From assembly GCA_964423575.1 (NCBI GenBank), contig CAYRFF010000066.1, positions 1 to 13,773 of the forward strand: a stretch of 13,773 nt of DNA. The letters run 5' to 3'. Numbering within the stretch: the first letter of the stretch is position 1; each line of letters begins with the position of its first letter. The notes below the pieces were generated by a model. It was not told the DNA's origin, did not search any database, and worked only from the letters and a program-made list of their open reading frames with translations. Made by a program: the position numbers and the translations under genes. This DNA is from CAYRFF01 sp964423575. GTDB taxonomy: Bacteria > Bacteroidota > Bacteroidia > Chitinophagales > Saprospiraceae. This document shows, in pieces, positions 8,187 through 13,773 of the stretch.

Positions 8187-8987
8187 ATGGTTTCAATTAT
8201 CATGAGTGTATATGACGGTGATGATCCGCAATATGTTAAAGAATGTATTGAATCTATTCAAGCACAGACACTTAAAGATTTTGAACTTGTGCTGGTAGAT
8301 GATGGGATTACGCGTGAGGACTTAAAAAGAGTATTATCCGAATATGCGAATAAAGATGACCAGATTAACTTATATCATAATGAAAAGAACTCAGGATTGG
8401 CATTTTCCATGAATCATGCAATAGAAAAAGCTCAGGGCGAATTTTATGCAAGGATGGACGCGGATGATTTAATGATGCCGGAAAGACTGGAAAAACAATT
8501 GGATTTCCTGCAGAAACATCCGGAGATTGACATTGTAGGTAGTTATTATCTCGAGATAAATGAAGAGGAAGAAGTTATTAATAAAGTAACTCTACCTCTG
8601 GAACATAAAGAAATGGTGAAATCCTTTGCCAGGCGTAATCCGCTTGCTCATGTTTCTGTTTTAATGAGGAAAAGTTTTATTGAGATGTCGGGTCCTTATC
8701 CGATTGTGTCATCAGATCAGGACACATTAATGTGGGCAAATGGAATAAAAAATGGAGCTCAACTAGCAAATATTCCGGAATATCTGTTAAAAGTGAGAGT
8801 GTCCGAGGACTTCTTTAAAAGAAGAGGAGGCTTCAAGAAAGCATATCAGGATGCGAAAAACAGAGCTTACGTTATTCGTTCCCTAAACTTATCTCCGTTT
8901 AATTATATATATGTTGCGCTTCGTTTTTTATTTCAATTAAACCCTTTTCCCAAATTGACGTATTGGGGCTACAAATATCTGCGTTAA
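8187..8987 (+). CDS. Glycosyltransferase, GT2 family (AmsE-like)
   Basis: Inverting GT-A fold glycosyltransferase of 266 residues that would add a sugar to the growing repeat unit at the cytoplasmic membrane face. It opens with SIIMSVYDGDDPQYVKECIE (3-22) and has the nucleotide-binding pair D38-D39 in LVLVDDG. The metal-binding DxD-type motif is DADD (91-94) in FYARMDADDLMMPERLEKQ. The segment HVSVLMRK and the later SDQDTLMW match the acceptor-side region of AmsE-like enzymes, with the second aspartate of SDQD a plausible catalytic base. I chose the ATG at 8187 rather than the TTG at 8184 because the domain starts directly at VSII. It follows the preceding glycosyltransferase by 26 nt and is followed by a 76-bp gap. 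Confidence 0.9.
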   Translation: MVSIIMSVYDGDDPQYVKECIESIQAQTLKDFELVLVDDGITREDLKRVLSEYANKDDQINLYHNEKNSGLAFSMNHAIEKAQGEFYARMDADDLMMPERLEKQLDFLQKHPEIDIVGSYYLEINEEEEVINKVTLPLEHKEMVKSFARRNPLAHVSVLMRKSFIEMSGPYPIVSSDQDTLMWANGIKNGAQLANIPEYLLKVRVSEDFFKRRGGFKKAYQDAKNRAYVIRSLNLSPFNYIYVALRFLFQLNPFPKLTYWGYKYLR

Positions 8988-9063
8988 AAAGCAAATGCAC
9001 CGGCATAATTAAAATATTCTTAATTTTGACTTGAGCAATTTTTATACTTAAAATTTACATTAG

Positions 9064-10530
9064 TTGGAAACGACAATCAGTTCAATCACGGGCTTTATAT
9101 TAATCATTTGCGTAAGCTTAATATTCTTTTCTTGCGGGATGAATTTAGGTAAGCTGCAGAGTGATTCTTCTTGGAATACAATTCATATTGATAGATTGGG
9201 TGCTGTCGGAAATGGGAGAGCTGATGATAGTAAAGTTTTTCAGGAAGCAATCAGAATGTTACCTCACGGTGGAACTATCTTAATCGGCAACAAGGCTTAT
9301 AATGCTTCGATAAAAATTAATAACCCGAGTATTCATATTAAAGGAACGGGTTCTAAGAGCGAAATTCGTAGTGCACAAACAAGAGTTATAACTGTTTTGG
9401 CACCGGATATACGCATAAGCAATTTGTCTATAAAAGGCGACGGACGCAATACTTATGGAGTATTGATCCTGGTCAGAGGGATGAATTGCACGATTGATTC
9501 ATGTAAAATCTATCATGGAAGAGGTGGGGTCGATACTGAAAATGGTAAAAGTCCCTTCGTTTCTCAAAACTTGATTATTAAGAATTCTCACTTTTATGAC
9601 TTAAATGGTTATGCCATACATATACGGAATCCCAAAAGTACCAGGACGAATAAAGCAAATGCGCAAATCCTGAATAATACAATTGAAGAATGCCATGGCG
9701 GGCTTAACCTTGACTGCGTTTCCGGGATTACTTTCAGTGGGAATACGGTTGCTTCCACACGTTCTTCCAATATCATCAATAATCAAGACCGACCAGTGGG
9801 AATTGCAGATATTCTTATTGAGAAAAATATATTTTCTAATGGGAAGAAGGAATCTGCTAATTGCCTTGAATTACAGCAAGTATCTGGTTTGACAGTGCGT
9901 GATAATCAATTTTTAAACGGCAGTGGTGCTACTGTTATTATGGTTGGTTATTCAAGAAAAGACTTCTCACCGCCCATTAATTATAATCGGGACATTGTAA
10001 TAAGAAATAATATAATTAAGTTTAATGGCTACAGAAATCCTAATCTTTCATATGTAGGTATTAAGGTTCTCCAAAGTACAAATGTTAGCATTTTGAATAA
10101 TTCAATTGATTACCTTGGAGACTCGTTTCAATTAAGAAAAGGGCAAATTCATGGTATCTTAACCTCTTCCATCGAAAACTTAATTATTTATGGAAATAGA
10201 ATTAATGCACCACAATCAGGAAATACAAGTCTTATGAAATCCGGTATTACCTTGTATTCCGACAATTCCAATGTCTTTATGGATGAAAATATTATTTCCA
10301 ATACACAAAATGATATCGTCATAAGACCCAATCAAGAAAAAGTATTTACTTCCTCAGATTACACATTTTTGACACGAACCGATAAAATGGATGGTTCAGA
10401 AATGTTTAAGAAAGAGAAGGGGAAGCTGGGTTCGATTATTGTTAATCTACAGCCGGAAATTAAAAAGTCTATCGGATCGCAAATGATAAATGACAAAGAA
10501 GTTATTTTAGGGAAATTTCGATCGCAATGA
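9064..10530 (+). CDS. Exported parallel beta-helix protein, pectate-lyase-3-like; probable lipoprotein
   Basis: The 488-residue protein starts with a hydrophobic export signal (about residues 8-23) ending in FFSC, with Cys24 as a possible lipidation site. The mature part begins with IHIDRLGAVGNGRADDSKVF (40-59), the strand and DD motif that open pectate-lyase-3/glycosyl-hydrolase-28-type beta-helices, then HGGTILIG. The remainder is a ladder of short Asn-rich beta-helix coils such as NLIIKNSHF, AQILNNTIEE and VSILNNSIDY. Start choice: TTG 9064 lies just after an in-frame TAG. The next in-frame ATG (9139, codon 26) would remove the whole signal, so TTG is preferred despite the lack of N-terminal lysine or arginine. 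The family includes polysaccharide lyases, hydrolases and C5-epimerases; no catalytic residues can be assigned, so the activity is unknown. It lies between glycosyltransferase and sugar-nucleotide genes, suggesting action on the product glycan. Confidence 0.78.
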   Translation: METTISSITGFILIICVSLIFFSCGMNLGKLQSDSSWNTIHIDRLGAVGNGRADDSKVFQEAIRMLPHGGTILIGNKAYNASIKINNPSIHIKGTGSKSEIRSAQTRVITVLAPDIRISNLSIKGDGRNTYGVLILVRGMNCTIDSCKIYHGRGGVDTENGKSPFVSQNLIIKNSHFYDLNGYAIHIRNPKSTRTNKANAQILNNTIEECHGGLNLDCVSGITFSGNTVASTRSSNIINNQDRPVGIADILIEKNIFSNGKKESANCLELQQVSGLTVRDNQFLNGSGATVIMVGYSRKDFSPPINYNRDIVIRNNIIKFNGYRNPNLSYVGIKVLQSTNVSILNNSIDYLGDSFQLRKGQIHGILTSSIENLIIYGNRINAPQSGNTSLMKSGITLYSDNSNVFMDENIISNTQNDIVIRPNQEKVFTSSDYTFLTRTDKMDGSEMFKKEKGKLGSIIVNLQPEIKKSIGSQMINDKEVILGKFRSQ

Positions 10531-10559
10531 TAAATTGAAGATTTTACAAAACTAATAAT

Positions 10560-11690
10560 ATGATACCATTATCTGTTCCTTCATTAAAGGGAAATGAATT
10601 AAAATACGTCACTGAGTGCATTGAGACCGAGTGGATTTCTTCCGCTGGAAAATATGTAGGGCAATTTGAAGATATGGTTGCCTCATTTTCAGGAATGAAT
10701 TATGGAGTAGCCGTTGTTAATGGGACTTCAGGACTTCATCTGGCTATGCATATGCTCGGAATAGAACAGGGTGATGCTGTAATCGTACCCAATATTACTT
10801 TTATAGCTTCCGCAAATGCTGTAGTATATACCAATGCTACTCCTGTTTTTATAGATGTAGATCCGCACACCTGGCAAATGGATCTCGACTTGCTTGTCGA
10901 GTTTCTGGAGACTGAGACTGATTTAATAGATGGTAAATGCATTATTAAAAAATCAGGCCTTCATCTCAAGTTGATTATGCCGGTTCATGTCCTGGGAAAT
11001 ATGTGCGATATGCCCAGACTGAAAGCTATCGCTGATAAGTATAATTTAATGATTGTAGAAGATGCTTCTGAATCATTGGGCTCATATTGGAACGGTGTTC
11101 ACTCAGGCGCCTGGAGTGACATGAGTGTTTTCTCATTTAATGGAAATAAAATTATCTCAACAGGTGGGGGTGGTGTAATTGTAACAAACAATGAAACTCA
11201 TGCTAAAAGAGCTAAACATCTCTCTACACAGTCCAAGGTCAATCCGGAGACCTATTATCACGATGAAATAGGCTTTAATTACCGACTTGTCAACGTTCTT
11301 GCTGCGATAGGAGTTGCTCAGATGGAACAACTGCCGGAATTCATAAAACGAAAGAAAAAAATGGATGCTTATTATAGAGAAAATCTCAGTGGAGTAGGCG
11401 ATATTGTTTTTCAGAAGGTGGAAGAGCAAGTAGATCCAAACTGCTGGCTATTTACCTTTTATTCTCATAAAAAGAATGAAATTCTTGAAACATTAAAGAA
11501 AAATAATATCATAGCAAGACCATTTTGGATGCCTATGAATCAACTCCCAATGTTTGAAAATAATATGTATTATACTAGTAAGGACCACTCACGTGATGTC
11601 CATGCAAATTGTCTGAGCATTCCCAGTAGTGTGAGTATAAGTGAAGAGGAATTAGCTGAGGTTGTAAAAGTAATTAAGTCCGTTTTTTAA
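10560..11690 (+). CDS. DegT/DnrJ/EryC1-family PLP-dependent sugar aminotransferase (LegC-like)
   Basis: Type I fold aminotransferase of 376 residues that would convert a UDP-4-keto-6-deoxy-HexNAc to the 4-amino sugar with glutamate as donor. The N-terminus IPLSVPSLKGNELKYVTECI (2-21), with EWISSAGKYVGQFE (24-37), matches the LegC subgroup. Further landmarks are NGTSGLHLAMH (54-64), the PLP-ring aspartate D168 in VEDASESLGS (166-175), and the Schiff-base lysine K197 in FSFNGNKIISTGGGG (191-205). The C-terminal domain has RPFWMPMNQLPMF, the usual substrate-side segment. It starts 29 bp after the beta-helix gene. The matching 4,6-dehydratase gene lies immediately downstream, making a two-step route to a 4-amino-4,6-dideoxy sugar. 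Whether the final sugar is bacillosamine-like, legionaminic-acid-like or an N-acetyl fucosamine type is undecided. Confidence 0.9.
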   Translation: MIPLSVPSLKGNELKYVTECIETEWISSAGKYVGQFEDMVASFSGMNYGVAVVNGTSGLHLAMHMLGIEQGDAVIVPNITFIASANAVVYTNATPVFIDVDPHTWQMDLDLLVEFLETETDLIDGKCIIKKSGLHLKLIMPVHVLGNMCDMPRLKAIADKYNLMIVEDASESLGSYWNGVHSGAWSDMSVFSFNGNKIISTGGGGVIVTNNETHAKRAKHLSTQSKVNPETYYHDEIGFNYRLVNVLAAIGVAQMEQLPEFIKRKKKMDAYYRENLSGVGDIVFQKVEEQVDPNCWLFTFYSHKKNEILETLKKNNIIARPFWMPMNQLPMFENNMYYTSKDHSRDVHANCLSIPSSVSISEEELAEVVKVIKSVF

Positions 11691-11715
11691 CTTCAGTCCT
11701 CTTGTAAACAGTTTC

Positions 11716-11738
11716 ACTTAAACATTAAGTCAGTTTTT
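11716..11738 (+). terminator. Weak hairpin followed by T-run, possible terminator
   Basis: In the gap after the aminotransferase gene, ACTTAA and TTAAGT form a perfect 6-bp inverted repeat with an ACA loop (11716-11730). After three bases a run of five T follows (11734-11738). The stem is AT-rich and short, so it would be a weak terminator at best. It could also be an operator palindrome for the promoter that follows. Confidence 0.3.
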
Positions 11739-11762
11739 ATATCATCCATATCCTTATATTTG
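11734..11762 (+). promoter_or_regulatory. Candidate Bacteroidota-type promoter for the dehydratase gene
   Basis: TATATTTG at 11755-11762 matches the Bacteroidota -7 consensus TAnnTTTG exactly. About 16 bp upstream lies a T-rich stretch (11734-11738) in the place of the -33 TTTG element, matching three of four bases. Transcription starting a few bases after 11762 would give a leader of roughly 45 nt before the ATG at 11811. It lies in the longest intergenic gap of the window, which fits a real start of transcription, but an exact 6-of-6 match can occur by chance in AT-rich DNA. Confidence 0.4.
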
Positions 11763-11810
11763 CTCAATCTGTGTCGCTCATGCGATATTTTTTTAATACA
11801 ACATATTTAA

Positions 11811-13019
11811 ATGCTGGACTTTAGTACAGAAGAATTCATTCGTAAACATATTACCGGACGAGAAATCAGTCTTTTTGATAGGGATATAAAAGAAAATGAG
11901 ACTCGTTTACGCGATGCTATAGCAGGTAAGGATTTTCTTGTAATCGGCGGTGCGGGAACCATTGGCTCAAGTTATATTAAGGCAATTTTACCTTATAAGC
12001 CCGGTAGCTTAACTGTTGTGGATTACAGCGAGAATGGCCTTACAGAACTTACCCGAGATCTTAGAAGCACTCATGGAATGTATGTCCCGGAACGATATAT
12101 AACCTATCCCTTTGACTTTGGGAGTAAAGTCTTTGAACGTCTGATTAATAGGGAGAAATTTGATGTGATTGCTTGTTTTGCTGCTCATAAGCATGTGAGA
12201 AGTGAGAAAGATCATTTGGCAATTGAAGCGATGATAAGAAACAACGTATTTAATACCCAGAACCTGCTTGAAAACATAAAAAACAATCCACCGGAACATT
12301 TTTTCTCAGTATCAACCGACAAAGCTGCGAATCCCGTTAACGTTATGGGAGCTAGCAAGAAAGTAATGGAGCATGTTTTATTAGCTTACGCAAATGACAT
12401 AAAAATCAGTACTGCCCGCTTTGCCAATGTGGCTTTTAGCAATGGTAGTTTACCTTATGGCTTTATTGAAAGGATAATGAAACGTCAACCGCTTTCTTCC
12501 CCTTTGGATGTAAAAAGGTACTTTGTATCACCGCAAGAATCCGGGCAACTATGTATGATAGCTTCACTGCTTGGTGAGTCAGGTGATATATTTTTTCCTC
12601 ATCTTGAGGAAACATCTATGATGAAGTTTTATACTATTGCAGAGAAGTTTTTGGAGTCTCTGGGATATGAATGTGATTATTGTGAGAGTGAAGAACAGGC
12701 AAGACAAAAAGCTGCTTCATGGACACCTGAAAATAAAAAGTATCCGGTTTACTTCTTTGAGACAGACACTTCCGGCGAAAAAATGTTTGAAGAGTTTTAT
12801 ACAGAAAAGGATGTTGTTGACACAGATAGCTTTTCGGCGCTGGGGATTGTGAAAAATGCTCCGAAAAATTCTATTGACAAGATTCAAGAGATAATTAATC
12901 GATTTGATAATTTATTTGAAGAAGAAGTTGATAAATCCGGAATCGTCGATATTCTCTCGGATGTATTACCGGATTTTCATCATATAGAGACCGGGAAGTC
13001 TTTAGACCAAAAAATGTAG
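11811..13019 (+). CDS. UDP-N-acetylglucosamine 4,6-dehydratase (polysaccharide biosynthesis protein, SMK-type)
   Basis: Soluble extended SDR that would remove water from UDP-GlcNAc to give UDP-4-keto-6-deoxy-HexNAc. Of 402 residues, the first 40 form an extension containing FIRKHITGREISLFDRDI (9-26). The NAD(P) loop GGAGTIG follows (46-52), then the AAHKHVRSEKD segment (124-134). The catalytic region has SVSTDKAANPVNVMGASKK (166-184): S168/T169, D170, K171, and a methionine (M179) instead of the usual tyrosine, four residues before K183. This SMK arrangement is known for the WbpM/PglF group. The C-terminal third (about 260-360) is the longer tail of this subfamily. It lacks the membrane domain of WbpM or PglF. 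The gene starts after a 120-bp gap with a candidate promoter and ends 1 nt before the phosphoglycosyltransferase start. It pairs with the upstream aminotransferase. Inverting (PseB-like) versus retaining (LegB/PglF-like) stereochemistry is not proven, though the SMK type favours retaining. Confidence 0.9.
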   Translation: MLDFSTEEFIRKHITGREISLFDRDIKENETRLRDAIAGKDFLVIGGAGTIGSSYIKAILPYKPGSLTVVDYSENGLTELTRDLRSTHGMYVPERYITYPFDFGSKVFERLINREKFDVIACFAAHKHVRSEKDHLAIEAMIRNNVFNTQNLLENIKNNPPEHFFSVSTDKAANPVNVMGASKKVMEHVLLAYANDIKISTARFANVAFSNGSLPYGFIERIMKRQPLSSPLDVKRYFVSPQESGQLCMIASLLGESGDIFFPHLEETSMMKFYTIAEKFLESLGYECDYCESEEQARQKAASWTPENKKYPVYFFETDTSGEKMFEEFYTEKDVVDTDSFSALGIVKNAPKNSIDKIQEIINRFDNLFEEEVDKSGIVDILSDVLPDFHHIETGKSLDQKM

Positions 13020-13020
13020 T

Positions 13021-13695
13021 ATGTATAGAGTGCTTAAAAGGTTCTTAGATATAGTTTTATCAGGTATCGCCATACTCGTGCTACTTCCATTTATGATTCC
13101 GATTATGATTGGTCTTAAATTAACCGGTGAAGGTTACATCTTTTATAAACAGGAAAGAATCGGATTAAATAATAAGCCCTTTCATATTTTGAAATTTGCC
13201 ACCATGCTTAAAGATAGTCCCAATATGAAGGGAGGTATGATTACTACTAAAGGAGATCCAAGAATTACTCCTATGGGCGGATTTCTTAGAAAAACCAAGA
13301 TTAATGAATTGCCACAATTATTCAATATCTTCTTGGGAGATATGAGCATAGTGGGACCCCGACCGCTGGTAACTGAATCATTAAACCGTTATCCAGAAGA
13401 ACTAAGAAATAAAGTATATCTAAATGTTAAGCCGGGATTATCCGGAATCGGATCTATTGTCTTCCGTGATGAAGAATCTATTGTTACAAAGGTTAAAGGG
13501 TCAGGAGAAGATTTGGAAGCATTTCTAAATAATGATTTATTTCCGCATAAAGCAGAATTAGAAATCTGGTATAAAGAAAACCGCTCTCTTTGGGTAGATG
13601 TAAAAATCATATTTGTCACTATGTGGGTCGTACTTTTCCCAGATAGTGATATTGTTTATAAAGCCTTTCCTAGTTTACCGAGAAGGCCCTTCTGA
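13021..13695 (+). CDS. Initiating sugar-phosphate transferase (PglC/WcaJ-type monotopic phosphoglycosyltransferase)
   Basis: Membrane-bound enzyme of 224 residues that would move a sugar 1-phosphate from a UDP-sugar to undecaprenyl phosphate, the first committed step of repeat-unit assembly. After KRFLDIVLS (6-14) comes a single hydrophobic segment (11-32) with a proline break near 23-24, typical of the re-entrant helix of the small PglC-like class. FYKQERIGLNNKPFHILKFATML (41-63) carries the conserved QERIG turn, and GDMSIVGPRP (106-115) is the family signature. The catalytic dyad position reads N95-E96 (KINELPQL) rather than the Asp-Glu of PglC. It starts 1 nt after the dehydratase stop, so the two are surely co-transcribed. 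This supports a 4-amino- or diacetamido-6-deoxy sugar as the first sugar, although GlcNAc or GalNAc cannot be excluded. Confidence 0.9.
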   Translation: MYRVLKRFLDIVLSGIAILVLLPFMIPIMIGLKLTGEGYIFYKQERIGLNNKPFHILKFATMLKDSPNMKGGMITTKGDPRITPMGGFLRKTKINELPQLFNIFLGDMSIVGPRPLVTESLNRYPEELRNKVYLNVKPGLSGIGSIVFRDEESIVTKVKGSGEDLEAFLNNDLFPHKAELEIWYKENRSLWVDVKIIFVTMWVVLFPDSDIVYKAFPSLPRRPF

Positions 13696-13710
13696 ATTTT
13701 AACAATAAAA

Positions 13711-13773
13711 ATGCAATTTTTGGATAATCCGGAGCATGTTGACCCACCCAATCCGAGCATAAAATCGATAGAA
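13711..13773 (+). CDS. Start of an unidentified coding region (3' partial)
   Basis: An ATG 15 bp after the phosphoglycosyltransferase stop opens a frame of 21 codons that runs off the window without a stop. The peptide begins MQFLDNPEHVDPPNPSI. The leader (ACAATAAAA) looks like those of the other genes here, and the spacing fits the same operon. The visible residues are too few to name a family. An acetyltransferase acting on the amino sugar would fit the context but nothing in the peptide shows it. Confidence 0.4.
   Translation, partial: MQFLDNPEHVDPPNPSIKSIE

Noticed and set aside
9007..9027. AATTAA/TTAATT inverted repeat with trailing TT after the GT2 gene, considered as a terminator
   Set aside because: The stem is six A-T pairs with a 7-nt loop and only a very short T-run; too weak to call.
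9026..9048. TTGACT...TATACT resembling a sigma-70 promoter before the beta-helix gene
   Set aside because: The spacing between the two hexamers is only 11 bp, too short for sigma-70, and the downstream box does not match TAnnTTTG. It is probably chance in AT-rich DNA.
9683..9892. Plus-strand 69-codon frame inside the beta-helix gene
   Set aside because: Out-of-frame within a well-supported gene, with no domain; a shadow.
9139..10530. Alternative ATG start for the beta-helix protein
   Set aside because: It would discard a clear hydrophobic export signal and Cys24, leaving a cytoplasmic beta-helix, which is unlikely for this family. The TTG at 9064 is preferred.
12637..12852. Plus-strand 71-codon frame inside the dehydratase gene
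   Set aside because: Out-of-frame overlap in the conserved C-terminal part of the dehydratase; no frameshift is needed to explain that gene, so this is a shadow.
1..13773. Mobile elements, CRISPR arrays, tRNA or rRNA genes
   Set aside because: Read for terminal inverted repeats, transposase motifs, regularly spaced repeats and cloverleaf or rRNA landmarks; none was found. Gaps between genes are too short (120 bp at most) to hold an array.

Overview
This window is a stretch of a surface-polysaccharide (O-antigen, capsule or exopolysaccharide) biosynthesis locus, with every gene on the + strand. The DNA is clearly AT-rich. Start codons are preceded by A/T-rich leaders with no convincing Shine-Dalgarno sequence, and one intergenic gap holds a perfect TAnnTTTG promoter element. 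Together these point to a member of the Bacteroidota or a close relative (inference; no rRNA or other phylogenetic marker is present). No tRNA, rRNA, insertion sequence, CRISPR array or gene gap over 300 bp was seen; the longest gap is 120 bp.

Layout. (1) Positions 1-809: the 3' part of a WbpP-type UDP-GlcNAc/UDP-GalNAc 4-epimerase gene whose start lies outside the window. (2) 847-8160: a tightly packed run of seven genes with 1- to 14-nt overlaps or a 4-nt gap. They encode a hexapeptide-repeat O-acyltransferase, a Wzx flippase, a two-domain nucleotidyltransferase-like/P-loop kinase protein, a second small P-loop kinase, a GT4 glycosyltransferase, a Wzy-like polymerase and a second GT4 glycosyltransferase. 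(3) 8187-8987: a GT2 glycosyltransferase, 26 nt further on. (4) 9064-10530: an exported, probably lipid-anchored, parallel beta-helix protein. (5) 10560-13695: a DegT-family (LegC-like) sugar aminotransferase, a 120-bp gap with a candidate terminator and promoter, a UDP-GlcNAc 4,6-dehydratase (SMK type), and a PglC-like initiating phosphoglycosyltransferase. (6) A new reading frame opens at 13711 and runs off the window.

How the genes fit together (inference from families). The dehydratase and aminotransferase would make a UDP-4-amino-4,6-dideoxy-HexNAc (bacillosamine or related type). The phosphoglycosyltransferase would load a first sugar phosphate on undecaprenyl phosphate. The three glycosyltransferases would extend the unit with sugars including GalNAc or its derivative, and the acyltransferase would decorate it. 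Wzx would flip it, the Wzy-like protein would polymerise it, and the beta-helix protein could cut, epimerise or bind the finished glycan outside the cytoplasm. One initiating enzyme, three transferases, one flippase and one polymerase suffice for a Wzx/Wzy pathway with a repeat unit of about four sugars.

The least explained part is 2717-4767. There a fusion of a pol-beta-type nucleotidyltransferase-like domain with a thymidylate-kinase-like domain is translationally coupled to a second P-loop kinase, directly between the flippase and the glycosyltransferase genes. No standard step of polysaccharide assembly needs these proteins, so they are the best candidates for an undescribed function.
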